Shown: one piece after another, positions 7,666 to 14,743 of the stretch
Layout of the letters: each line of letters opens with the position of its first letter
How positions within the stretch are numbered: the stretch's first letter is position 1
NCBI GenBank assembly: GCA_023413135.1
Contig: JAEZQK010000034.1
Coordinates: 1 to 14,743 of the forward strand
Direction: 5' to 3'
DNA: 14,743 nt
From: Bacillota bacterium
GTDB taxonomy: Bacteria; Bacillota; Clostridia; Christensenellales; Aristaeellaceae
Notes under the pieces: generated by a model
The model's input: the letters and a program-made list of their open reading frames with translations, nothing else
Databases searched by the model: none
What the model was told of the DNA's origin: nothing
Program-made: the position numbers and the translations under genes

Positions 7666-7689
7666 AACGCCGCACTTCGCGGCGTTTTT
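7666..7689 (+). terminator. Rho-independent terminator of the sugar-catabolism cluster
   Basis: An 8-base-pair stem AACGCCGC/GCGGCGTT (7666-7673 with 7679-7686), loop ACTTC, followed by TTT that makes a run of five T. The T-run is on the plus strand only, so it terminates rightward transcription. It lies 313 bases beyond the stop of the mannonate-dehydratase-like gene, after both repeats. Confidence 0.85.
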
Positions 7690-7701
7690 CTAATTAACGA
7701 T

Positions 7702-8538
7702 TTATTCCCTGGCCGGCAGCAGTGTGAGCAGCCATTTGTAAAGCAAATCAACGCCTCTTTCCGGAAGCATCTCCAGCATGGCCAGCAGTTTTCCACTGCC
7801 AATGCGGTACTTAAGCTTTGGGTGCTTTGTTTCCAGGGCATGGAGGACTATTGCCGCCAGCTTGCCTGCATCATTATCATGCTTCAGTTCCTGCATCATC
7901 AAGGGCTTCAACCGTGAAAGAACGTTTTTGTAATACCGTGTCTCTGCCAGCGTTTGATGAAAGGCGGCCAGCGTATTTTGTGTCATATTGGTTTGGTACG
8001 AACCGGGTTGTATCTTGATGACAGGGATGCCCAAAAACATCAGCTCACGCCTTAAGCTGTCGCTGTAGGCTTCCACGGCACGCTTGGAAAGAAAGTAAGG
8101 GGCGGCGAAGGGCTGGGCCGTCATCCAGCCCGCTTCGGAGGAGCAGTTGATGATCCGGCCCTTTCCCTTGAGAAGCAGTTCAAAAAACGCATGGTTCACC
8201 CGGATCATGCCTAGAACGTTTACGTTAAGCAACCGCTGCGTCAGTTCCACGCAGCCGCCCTCCACCATGGAAACAAAGGCGCTGCGGCCTGCGAAGTTAA
8301 CGATGGCATCCAGCTTTCCGGCATGCTCCACCACGGTCTTTTGCGCTGCCTGGACGCTGCTGTCATCCGTGATATCCATTTGCAGGGGGATCACGTTGGC
8401 AAGTGCCTGGTATTCCTGCAGCTTCGGCTTATTTGTTCCCGCGGCGAACACTGTCCACCGGCTCGTTTGGGAGAGGGTTCGTATACAAACCTCCCCCAAC
8501 CCGCCGGTGGCGCCTGTGAATAGAACATATTTCTTCAT
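7702..8538 (-). CDS. Short-chain dehydrogenase/reductase, unknown substrate
   Basis: NAD(P)-dependent oxidoreductase of the SDR family, 278 residues. The cofactor motif TGATGGLG is at 8-15 and the catalytic residues are Ser134 (NCSSEAG), Tyr148 and Lys152 (YFLSK). The usual NNAG is NFAG here (81-84). The C-terminal 80 or so residues are basic and partly hydrophobic (ending LLYKWLLTLLPARE), reminiscent of membrane-associated retinol or steroid dehydrogenase-like SDRs, though no true transmembrane helix is clear. The ATG overlaps the stop of the upstream serine hydrolase by four bases (ATGA, 8535-8538). There is no clear ribosome site of its own, so translation is probably coupled. It is distinct from the SDR at 5234, both in sequence and context. 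Confidence 0.88.
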   Translation of the reverse strand: MKKYVLFTGATGGLGEVCIRTLSQTSRWTVFAAGTNKPKLQEYQALANVIPLQMDITDDSSVQAAQKTVVEHAGKLDAIVNFAGRSAFVSMVEGGCVELTQRLLNVNVLGMIRVNHAFFELLLKGKGRIINCSSEAGWMTAQPFAAPYFLSKRAVEAYSDSLRRELMFLGIPVIKIQPGSYQTNMTQNTLAAFHQTLAETRYYKNVLSRLKPLMMQELKHDNDAGKLAAIVLHALETKHPKLKYRIGSGKLLAMLEMLPERGVDLLYKWLLTLLPARE

Positions 8539-10100
8539 TTTTTCAGGACGGCGTTATATTTCGCGTATGGCTGCATGGGGCCGGCGCAGCCCACCACGTA
8601 TTCCGTTACCTCCATCGTTGCGTTATCGCCCTCGAAGGTGAATTTGTATTCCTCGTGATAAGGCTCCTCTGCGTATTGCCAGTCGATGATAAAGGTATTG
8701 CCGTCTTCCCAGCGGCCTTTCAAGGCTACGCCCTGATAAGGGGGATACCACAAAAGCGTACCAAGCTGCTTTGCATTGGATACGCGGTACACGCCATCCA
8801 GTCCCACTGGTAGCGCAATCTTTTTCCCCTGCTGCGTAATGTTCAGGATGCAGGTGTCCGGGCTGTCAAACGCCAGGGAAAAGCTTGACAGGAAGGCGTT
8901 TACGCCAAATATTTTTCCATTGATTTGGCCGGCGGTTTCGGGCAGGGGAGGCACGGCTTTAGGCGTGGGATTTTGAAGTTCCCTAAGGCAGGCTGCCAGC
9001 GCTTCGTTTGCCTTCTGATTTACAGGAAGCGGTTCCTTGGATTTTGTGGCGGGTACGGCAAAGTCGTTCATCAGCTTTACGGGCTGGTACGCTTCTGAAT
9101 AGTTGATGCCGCTGGTGAAAACGGCCACCATATCATATTCCGGCAGGATGTACACAAACTGACCGGCAAAGCCGTCCGCCCTGAAGCCCCCGAAAGGATT
9201 CATCCAGAACTGGTATCCGTAGTCATCGCCCCTGGTCTCGCCCCAATACCCTTCTATGTGCTTCTGCGTTGCCGTTTCCACCCATAGGTCGGGCACGATT
9301 TGTTTGCCGTTCCAGACACCCTTGTGCAAAATCATATACCCGAACTTTGCCATGTCTGTGGGTGTGATGCGCAGTCCCCATCCGCCTGTGTGGATACCTT
9401 CGGTGGACGTTTCCCAGGCGTAGCCGCGGATGCCCAGGGGCTCAAGCAGCCGTTCCCTGGCGTAAGCCTCCACCGGCTGCCCGGTGGTTTTTTTCAGGAT
9501 GGCGGCCAGCAGGTGCGACGCGCCGCTGTCGTACAAAAAACGTGTGCCGGGCTTTGTGGAAAAAGGCATGCTGTAAAATGTTTGAGGCCAATTTCGGCTG
9601 CCGTAAACGGCGTCCACGGAATCGGCGGCATGGCCGGCCGACATGGTGAGGATGTTTTCGATGGTGGTATCCTCAAGGCCGAGGCTGTTTTCCGGTATTT
9701 TAAGACCAGGAAAAATGTCCGTGACCTTTTGATCCACTCCCTTGATCTTTCCTTCGCTGATGGCGATACCGACCAGCGTGGAGGTGAAACTTTTGGTGGC
9801 CGAAAACAGATTGTGCCGCATGTTCCGGTGGAAGGGCTGGAAGTAGGCCTCACAGACCAGATACCCGTTGCGGATGATCAGCACGCTGTGGATGGGCACC
9901 TTTTCTGCCTGGATGGTTTCAAACATTTTCAAAAGGAGTTCGGAATCGATTCCCTGCTCCTCCGGGGTAGAGGTGCGCCATTCATCAGCGGGATAGTACA
10001 TGTCCTTTCCCTCCATATTCTCTGCGGCACCGCAGTTTCCAAGAATGCAGGAAAGGAAGATTAGCAAAGCGAACAAGAATATGGCATGACTTTTTTTCAT
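8535..10100 (-). CDS. Exported serine hydrolase, beta-lactamase class C/penicillin-binding-protein fold
   Basis: Serine hydrolase of the family covering class C beta-lactamases, DD-peptidases and esterases, 521 residues. Residues 1-23 are a signal peptide with cysteines at 18 and 23. LGNC at 20-23 is only a poor lipobox because of Asn before Cys, so lipid attachment is uncertain. The nucleophile motif is SATK (Ser100, Lys103), the second motif is YDS (190-192, Ser in place of the usual Asn) and the third is probably HTGG in the segment GIHTGGWGLRIT. A C-terminal domain of about 120 residues follows the catalytic domain and I do not recognise it. The start at 10100 is chosen because AAGGAGGG precedes it; an in-frame ATG at 10139 lacks this. 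True beta-lactam resistance is not implied; an esterase or peptidase role is as likely. It is the first gene of a two-gene unit. Confidence 0.88.
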   Translation of the reverse strand: MKKSHAIFLFALLIFLSCILGNCGAAENMEGKDMYYPADEWRTSTPEEQGIDSELLLKMFETIQAEKVPIHSVLIIRNGYLVCEAYFQPFHRNMRHNLFSATKSFTSTLVGIAISEGKIKGVDQKVTDIFPGLKIPENSLGLEDTTIENILTMSAGHAADSVDAVYGSRNWPQTFYSMPFSTKPGTRFLYDSGASHLLAAILKKTTGQPVEAYARERLLEPLGIRGYAWETSTEGIHTGGWGLRITPTDMAKFGYMILHKGVWNGKQIVPDLWVETATQKHIEGYWGETRGDDYGYQFWMNPFGGFRADGFAGQFVYILPEYDMVAVFTSGINYSEAYQPVKLMNDFAVPATKSKEPLPVNQKANEALAACLRELQNPTPKAVPPLPETAGQINGKIFGVNAFLSSFSLAFDSPDTCILNITQQGKKIALPVGLDGVYRVSNAKQLGTLLWYPPYQGVALKGRWEDGNTFIIDWQYAEEPYHEEYKFTFEGDNATMEVTEYVVGCAGPMQPYAKYNAVLKK

Positions 10101-10106
10101 GGGCTT

Positions 10107-10114
10107 CCCTCCTT
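10107..10114 (-). promoter_or_regulatory. Ribosome binding site for the serine hydrolase
   Basis: On the minus strand AAGGAGGG lies six bases before the ATG at 10100, selecting that start over the in-frame ATG at 10139. Confidence 0.85.
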
Positions 10115-10186
10115 CACTTTTACGGCAAATGCAACTCAAATTTGAACGTTTACTTAGAACTGTACGGTGCTTCTGTAATTAACCAC

Positions 10187-10215
10187 AGCATAGCAGGCCA
10201 TTTTTTTCCTGTCAA
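10187..10215 (-). promoter_or_regulatory. Near-consensus sigma-A-type promoter for the serine hydrolase-SDR unit
   Basis: Read on the minus strand, TTGACA (10215-10210) is a perfect -35 box. A 17-base spacer leads to TATGCT (10192-10187), a good -10 box with an extended TGC just before it. The predicted RNA start is near 10180, leaving a leader of about 80 bases before the start codon at 10100. Confidence 0.75.
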
Positions 10216-10327
10216 GGTCGGCGCTTGCCGATAGGTGTTATTTTTTTGCCGGGTGCATATGGATAATTTACCCATCTATTATCGTTCCTTGTGTATATGG
10301 GATGCTGCTGAAAAAAGGAGGGTTATC

Positions 10328-11386
10328 ATGCGGAAGCTGGCGGGGCTGCTGGTCTTTATGCTGTGTTTGATGATGCTGGCGGGGGCGCAGGGCGCAGGGT
10401 CATGGGGACAGATCAATCAGGACCTTAAGCGGCCGGAGGATTGGCGTCAAATTGTGACGGACAGTGCCTTTTCTTTGGGTGAGAAGACGCAAATCGGTTC
10501 TGCCGGAAACCAAGCGTTGCATGAAATGAAATTCGGTACTTATCCCAGCATCGATGGTTCCACCGTGTCCGTGCCAATGGTCATGGAGTTTGCGCGCCAG
10601 CATTTGTCTCTTCCGGAGGAGGAAGTGAAAGGGTTTGCTTTCCTTTCCACCACCCATACGGCCTATGAGCATCTGATTCTGCGCAAACCCAACGGCTCGG
10701 CTCAGCTGCCTTCCCAGTCTGCGGCAATGGATGAAAACCACCCGGTGGATATCATCATCGCTACGGAACCATCGGATGAGGAATTGGCCCTTGCTGCCCA
10801 GAATGGTGTCACGCTTGTGAAAAAACCGGTGTGCTATGATGCGTTCGTGTTCATTACCCATAAGGATAACCCGGTGAATGGCTTGACGGTGGAGCAGATT
10901 CAAAAAATCTATATTGGAGAGATTGCCAATTGGAGCGATGTGGGCGGCCCGGATGAAGTGATACTGGCTTACCAACGGGAAAAGAATTCCGGCAGCCAGA
11001 CGGCCATGGAGATTCTGGTCATGAAAGGCTTGCCCCTAACCGCGGCGCAGCCCAATTATGTCACCAGCGGCATGGAAGGGTTGGTACGGCGGGTGGGGGA
11101 TTATGAAAGCGGCCCGGGCAGCATTGGCTATACCTACAAGTTTTATATCGATACCCTTTACAAGAGCGATGATATCAAGGTCCTTTCCGTCAACGGTGTA
11201 GCGCCAACTCCGGAAAACCTGCGCAATGGAACGTATCCCTTTACCACCAGCTATTACGGGGTCATAAGGGCCGGGGAGGAGCAGGCCGCCGGCGGGCTGT
11301 TCCTTGACTGGATGCTTTCCGAAGAAGGGCAAAAATGCATCGCCCAGGCGGGCTACATTCCCATGATGGAATTGCCCCCGCAATGA
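10328..11386 (+). CDS. Secreted phosphate-type (PstS-like) substrate-binding protein, orphan
   Basis: Periplasmic-binding-fold protein resembling phosphate ABC transporter binding proteins, 352 residues from the ATG at 10328, which has AAGGAGGG five bases upstream. The signal peptide covers about residues 1-20. A cysteine at 13 is inside the hydrophobic core, and no proper lipobox is visible. PstS-like signatures are YPSIDGST (72-79), where this family contacts the anion, NPVNGLTVEQIQKIY (from 181) leading to NWSDVGG (201-207), and an Arg-then-SGS segment (R217, 221-223). No pstC, pstA, pstB or phoU gene is adjacent, so it may act as a surface binding or signalling protein instead of a transporter subunit. 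The leucine-rich-repeat gene follows after 17 bases, so they are probably co-transcribed. Phosphate as ligand is inferred from family only. Confidence 0.85.
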   Translation: MRKLAGLLVFMLCLMMLAGAQGAGSWGQINQDLKRPEDWRQIVTDSAFSLGEKTQIGSAGNQALHEMKFGTYPSIDGSTVSVPMVMEFARQHLSLPEEEVKGFAFLSTTHTAYEHLILRKPNGSAQLPSQSAAMDENHPVDIIIATEPSDEELALAAQNGVTLVKKPVCYDAFVFITHKDNPVNGLTVEQIQKIYIGEIANWSDVGGPDEVILAYQREKNSGSQTAMEILVMKGLPLTAAQPNYVTSGMEGLVRRVGDYESGPGSIGYTYKFYIDTLYKSDDIKVLSVNGVAPTPENLRNGTYPFTTSYYGVIRAGEEQAAGGLFLDWMLSEEGQKCIAQAGYIPMMELPPQ

Positions 11387-11403
11387 GGGAGGAAGATGTT
11401 TGT

Positions 11404-13974
11404 ATGCGCAGGCTGTTTCTTTGTGCGTTGATAAGCACCCTTGGGCTTATGTGTGTATTTGCCCCGGGTGCCGGGGCCGAAATAGTAACCCTGGACGGTA
11501 TTCATTACGAGATCGGGGACGGATACGCCACCTTTGCCGGATTTGTGGAAGGCGTAGAGTCCGTCACCGCACATGCCATGGTGAATGGGTTTAGGGTGCA
11601 GTATATTTGGGAAGGAGAACAGAAGGAAAACGAAACGGTAAAGGAGGTGGCAATAGGCCCAGAGATCACCGATCTTGAACAGATAGCTTCCTTTCGTAAC
11701 CTGCTGTATATGTGCAGCGCGATGGAAAGGATTGTTGTGCCGGCCGCGCTGATCCATATCGGGGAGAACTTGTCCTATATCGATGGCAGCCTGAGGGAGT
11801 TTGTGGTCGCGCAGGACAATCCAATGTATCGTGCTGTTGACGGGGTGCTTTTCAGCAAGGATGGCAGAACGCTGTTGGTTTTCCCCGAAGGCAAGGGAGA
11901 AGAATATGACATCCCTGACGGTACTGAATCCATGGGGCGGAGCGCCTTCGGTTATAATGAGCGGCTTACGCGCCTTACGGTTCCCGAAGATGTCACAGAG
12001 CTTACGGAAGGCGCTCTATGGGGGTTGATGGCGCTCAAAGATATTGTACTGCCTGCTTCCCTGGTTAGGATCGATAACAATTCGCTGCCGGGCGGAGGAT
12101 CGTTGGAGAGGATCACCGTAGCAGACAATAATCTTTATTATCAAAGCTTTGATGGGGTGTTGTTCACTAGAGACGGAAAAACGCTGGTGGACTTTCCTTC
12201 GGGCCGGGGCGGGTATTACGATATACCACCGGGCACAACAACTATCAGGGAGGGTGCGTTCGGCACGAATGTTTCCCTGGAAAGCCTGACAGTACCAGAG
12301 GGGATTACGGAGCTTTTGGATGGTACGCTTTCGCATATGGAAGGACTTACGCAGCTTTCCCTTCCCGCCTCCCTTCGATCCATTGGAGAATGGGCGCTGC
12401 CCAGGTATGGCGCGCTTGAGCAGATAACTGTGGCGGAGGGGAACGAGCACTATCAAACGTACGAGGGGGTCCTGTTCAGCAGGGATGGCAAAACGCTTCT
12501 TCTCTACCCTGCCGGCAGGGATGGCAAATATGAGATTCCGCCGGGCACGCTCTTCCTTGCCGGAAATGCATTCGGAGATAATGAAGGCCTTACCGGCGTT
12601 ACAGTCCCGGATGGGGTTACGGCTCTTCCTAGGTATTTGTTTTCCAATGCCGGAAACCTGGAGGAGATATATCTTCCGGCTTCTCTTAGGGAGATTGGGG
12701 AAGGGGTGCTGCCCAGCTATGGAGCATTGAAATACATTGAGGTAAACCCAGATAACCCGCGCTACAAAAGCATCGATGGCGTGCTTTTTGAAGGGGAGGA
12801 ATTGATCTTCTATCCTCCCAGCCATGGCTTTTCCTATGATGTGCCGCCGGGCACAATGCACATCCGTGACCAGGCGTTTGCAGACCGGGAAAATTTGCAG
12901 ACCATTTCCATTCCCCGGAGCGTGACCGTGATCGGGGATATGATGTTTTATGGCTGCACAGCGCTTACCCGGATTTCTCTGCCCATCACTCTTAAAAGCA
13001 TCGGCCGGTCCGCCTTCTCCAATTGCATTGCCCTTTCCGCCATTGCACTGCCTCCCAGCCTTGAGGCGCTGGGAGAGGGGGCATTTTACAACTGTCCCTC
13101 CCTTGCTGCGGTCAATATCCCTGAAGGAGTCACAAAGATGGGGGCCAACGTGTTCAACGGCCATGGTCAGGGCTTTGTGATATATGCCACCAAGGGTTCG
13201 GCCGGATATTGGTATGCCTGGGAATATGATATCCTTTGGGCAGAGCCGGGGGGCGTGCCGGGAGCCGTTAAGCCCGTGGACAGGCAGACACAGTCCGCCG
13301 TGGTGAACAACGCAAACAATCAGGAGTTTTTGAACCTTTCCGCCAAGCCCGCAAAAGGGGCAAAATCCCTGGGCAAATACAAAAATGGGACCACAGTACA
13401 GGTGATCGATACCCAGGGCAATTGGGCCCATGTGCAACTGCATGTGGCGGAAGGGTATATGCCTTTGGAGTCCCTTGTATTTACCGATCAATTCAACCAT
13501 CTCACAAGTATTACCTGGGGCAGGAGGCGCCGGGAGATGACGGAGCCCTTGCGGCTGTACGCCGAACCTTCGGAGGAGGCGCCATCGGAGGCTGTTACGG
13601 AGGATGTCTCCATGCGCATTCTGGACACGGTGGGGGTGTGGTACCATGTTCTGCTTAAGGGGCACGAGGGATATGTGCCGGTGCAGAACCTGAATGTGGT
13701 CCATAGCCGGTTGCGAAATGATGAGCAAGCGTATACGGGCTATTTGGTGGTGGCCAATCCCAATTCACAGGACCGGCTGCATCTGCGGGAACAGCCATCC
13801 ACGAAAAGCCGGTCCCTGGGCCGTTATTTCAACGGAACGCAGGTGGAGGTTATTGACTATGGCCAGGATGGATGGGCCCATGTGCGCGTAGAGGACAAAG
13901 AAGGGTATATGATGCTCGAGTATTTGGTATCCATAGATGGGGGTGGCGAGCAAAACCTGTGGGGACAGGGCTGA
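11404..13974 (+). CDS. Secreted BspA-like leucine-rich-repeat protein with three SH3-like domains
   Basis: Large extracellular protein, 856 residues from the ATG at 11404; GGAGG lies 11 bases upstream. An alternative ATG at 11383 overlaps the previous stop (ATGA) and would add seven residues. Residues 1-25 are a signal peptide cut after GAGA. From about residue 70 to 600 there are BspA/LRR_5-type leucine-rich repeats, including four super-repeats with an exact 104-residue period; their DGVLF or EGVLF markers are at 146, 250, 354 and 458. Three SH3-like segments follow, near 640-693, 713-766 and 778-848; the first and third share GT-VQVID or GT-VEVID, WAHV and EGYM. Bacterial SH3 domains often bind cell-wall peptide, so wall attachment through these is likely, as no sortase signal is seen. 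LRRs of this type typically mediate adhesion or protein contacts. The partner is unknown. Confidence 0.88.
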   Translation: MRRLFLCALISTLGLMCVFAPGAGAEIVTLDGIHYEIGDGYATFAGFVEGVESVTAHAMVNGFRVQYIWEGEQKENETVKEVAIGPEITDLEQIASFRNLLYMCSAMERIVVPAALIHIGENLSYIDGSLREFVVAQDNPMYRAVDGVLFSKDGRTLLVFPEGKGEEYDIPDGTESMGRSAFGYNERLTRLTVPEDVTELTEGALWGLMALKDIVLPASLVRIDNNSLPGGGSLERITVADNNLYYQSFDGVLFTRDGKTLVDFPSGRGGYYDIPPGTTTIREGAFGTNVSLESLTVPEGITELLDGTLSHMEGLTQLSLPASLRSIGEWALPRYGALEQITVAEGNEHYQTYEGVLFSRDGKTLLLYPAGRDGKYEIPPGTLFLAGNAFGDNEGLTGVTVPDGVTALPRYLFSNAGNLEEIYLPASLREIGEGVLPSYGALKYIEVNPDNPRYKSIDGVLFEGEELIFYPPSHGFSYDVPPGTMHIRDQAFADRENLQTISIPRSVTVIGDMMFYGCTALTRISLPITLKSIGRSAFSNCIALSAIALPPSLEALGEGAFYNCPSLAAVNIPEGVTKMGANVFNGHGQGFVIYATKGSAGYWYAWEYDILWAEPGGVPGAVKPVDRQTQSAVVNNANNQEFLNLSAKPAKGAKSLGKYKNGTTVQVIDTQGNWAHVQLHVAEGYMPLESLVFTDQFNHLTSITWGRRRREMTEPLRLYAEPSEEAPSEAVTEDVSMRILDTVGVWYHVLLKGHEGYVPVQNLNVVHSRLRNDEQAYTGYLVVANPNSQDRLHLREQPSTKSRSLGRYFNGTQVEVIDYGQDGWAHVRVEDKEGYMMLEYLVSIDGGGEQNLWGQG
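11839..13086 (+). repeat. Four tandem 312-base coding super-repeats
   Basis: Equivalent marker codons (Asp or Glu of DGVLF/EGVLF) lie at 11839, 12151, 12463 and 12775, exactly 312 bases apart each time. Each unit encodes one DGVLF-KDGKTL-type strand block plus leucine-rich repeats. The fourth unit is shortened around its KDGKTL segment (EGEELIFYP). The end coordinate is one period beyond the last marker and is approximate. Confidence 0.8.
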
Positions 13975-14086
13975 AAACAGCCTGAGGCGGGGAGGGCTGC
14001 TTCAACAAAGGCACACATGGGCGCCTTGAATGTGCTGTAGCGGAGATTTATACTGTTTCTATTGGAGGAATAAGGGGGAATGTATC

Positions 14087-14494
14087 ATGGATGGCGGCCG
14101 CATGGCCTTTATAGACAGCGCCTTTTCAATTCGCATCGACGATATCATGATCGACTGTCCCGATGCGCAAAAGCTGGGCGATTTTTATGCCGGGCTGCTG
14201 GGGTGGAACAAAACTGTTCTAAATAAGGAATGCGTGTCGGTCCAATTAGAAAACCAGCCGATCCGCTTGTTGTGCCAGCAGGAGGAGGGCTATATTCCGC
14301 CCGTGTGGCCGGAAGTAGAGGGCAGGCAGCAAAAAATGCTGCACCTGGATTTCACCGTCAGCGATTTGAAAATGGCGGTGGAACATGCTCAGCTTTTAGG
14401 CGCCGTGATGGCCGGGGAACAGTATAATCCCGGCCAATGGATCACCATGCTGGATCCTGCGGGCCATCCCTTCTGCCTTTGTTTGCCGGAATAG
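14087..14494 (+). CDS. VOC-family (glyoxalase-fold) protein
   Basis: Small cytosolic protein of the vicinal-oxygen-chelate superfamily, 135 residues from the ATG at 14087, with AGGGGG eight bases upstream. The family includes glyoxalases, dioxygenases and antibiotic-resistance proteins. Two beta-alpha-beta-beta-beta modules are visible: the first with DCPDAQKLGDFYAGLLGW, the second with HLDFTVSDLKMAVEHAQLLG and ending LDPAGHPFCLCLPE. Family signatures (FY-x-x-LLGW and DP-x-GHPFCL) are intact. This subgroup is of unknown function and a specific reaction cannot be assigned. An ATG at 14102 is an alternative start. The gene is 112 bases downstream of the LRR protein with no terminator visible between them, so read-through is possible, but a functional link is not apparent. 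Confidence 0.83.
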   Translation: MDGGRMAFIDSAFSIRIDDIMIDCPDAQKLGDFYAGLLGWNKTVLNKECVSVQLENQPIRLLCQQEEGYIPPVWPEVEGRQQKMLHLDFTVSDLKMAVEHAQLLGAVMAGEQYNPGQWITMLDPAGHPFCLCLPE

Positions 14495-14573
14495 AAAACA
14501 CATGTAATACCAATTCAAAACATTAATGCGTCTATGAGCAATACTCTGAAAGTGAGTCCAACTCCGCCGACTG

Positions 14574-14634
14574 TCATCCCTCACTGCGTGAAGGATCTTG
14601 TTCTTTCATGCTTCTTAAAGATCCTTCGTCGCTA
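14574..14634 (-). repeat. Palindromic intergenic repeat A, copy 2 (inverted, diverged)
   Basis: 14574-14600 is an exact 27-base reverse complement of 7451-7477. After a 17-base centre unlike copy 1, AAGATCCTTCGTC (14618-14630) matches the reverse complement of the left arm of copy 1, but the outer part is replaced by unrelated sequence. A perfect 7-base-pair hairpin, GCCTTTC/GAAAGGC (14641-14657), follows directly and may be part of the element or a neighbour. Confidence 0.8.
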
Positions 14635-14743
14635 TAATCCGCCTTTCTGCGAAAGGCACCGACGAGGTATGAAACGCGATGACTTTCGCCCATGATGAGT
14701 AATCGCTATACTTACACTCGGAGGGTCTGCACACTACAGAACC
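14635..14743. other. Right-end non-coding sequence
   Basis: Besides the hairpin at 14641-14657, flanked by TCGTCG (14626-14631) and CGACGA (14660-14665) that extend it imperfectly, I see no gene, promoter or terminator that can be supported. The window ends before the next gene. Confidence 0.5.

Larger units (their letters stand above)
7353..7701. other. Non-coding interval with two palindromic repeats and a terminator
   Basis: This 349-base stretch separates two convergent genes. I see no credible coding sequence in it. It holds, in order, repeat A (7401-7477), repeat B (7501-7628) and a plus-strand terminator (7666-7689), each listed separately. Confidence 0.85.

Noticed and set aside
10138..10155. 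Possible catabolite-response (cre-like) operator around TTGAACGTTTAC
   Set aside because: It keeps only part of the cre consensus and lacks the terminal CA, so chance cannot be excluded.
10254..10282. Possible plus-strand promoter for the PstS-like gene (TGCATA, 17 bases, TATTAT)
   Set aside because: The -10 box is reasonable but the -35 box matches consensus at only three positions; not strong enough to annotate.
12016..13728. A 570-residue open frame on the minus strand, antisense to the LRR gene
   Set aside because: The plus-strand frame has a signal peptide, regular repeats and known domains. The antisense frame has no recognisable fold and reflects codon bias in a repetitive gene.
13975..14086. 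Possible terminator after the LRR gene
   Set aside because: Only 5-base-pair stems with long loops (such as CAGCC/GGCTG) and no T-run are present.

Overview
The window reads as a GC-rich, densely coded chromosome fragment from a Bacillota member, most likely an anaerobic gut or rumen Clostridia lineage. This is inferred from strong AGGAGG-type ribosome sites, a CUT1 sugar-uptake system of the LplC/DUF3502 type, a BspA-like leucine-rich-repeat protein, and intergenic palindromes of a kind I recall from clostridial genomes. Genus cannot be read from the sequence. I see no rRNA, tRNA, CRISPR array, transposase or phage gene.

Left block (1-7352, all +): a carbohydrate uptake and catabolism cluster. 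It holds a CUT1 ABC permease (its partner permease is probably just outside the window), an extracellular solute-binding protein, a strong intergenic hairpin, a cytosolic GH3 glycosidase with a PA14 insert, a short-chain dehydrogenase (SDR), and an enolase-superfamily protein of the D-mannonate dehydratase/RspA subgroup. A simple reading is that an oligosaccharide is imported, cut inside the cell by the GH3 enzyme, and a released sugar or sugar acid is processed by the SDR and the dehydratase towards a 2-keto-3-deoxy acid. The substrate is not identifiable. No ATPase is encoded here; CUT1 systems in this phylum often share one encoded elsewhere.

Middle (7353-7701): a non-coding stretch with two unrelated palindromic repeats in tandem, followed by an intrinsic terminator facing the left block. 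The repeats therefore lie between the last gene and its terminator. A second copy of the first repeat, in opposite orientation, is at the right end of the window (14574-14634).

Minus-strand pair (7702-10100): an exported serine hydrolase of the beta-lactamase/penicillin-binding-protein fold, followed by a translationally coupled SDR. A near-consensus promoter lies in the divergent intergenic region at 10187-10215.

Right block (10328-14491, +): a secreted phosphate-type (PstS-like) binding protein without transporter partners, then a secreted BspA-like leucine-rich-repeat protein with four 104-residue super-repeats and three SH3-like domains, then a small VOC (glyoxalase-fold) protein.

The gene families here are all known. 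I did not find a convincing new molecular system. The points most worth a second look are the repeat elements and their position, the variant residues and context of the mannonate-dehydratase-like protein, and the orphan PstS-like/LRR-SH3 gene pair.
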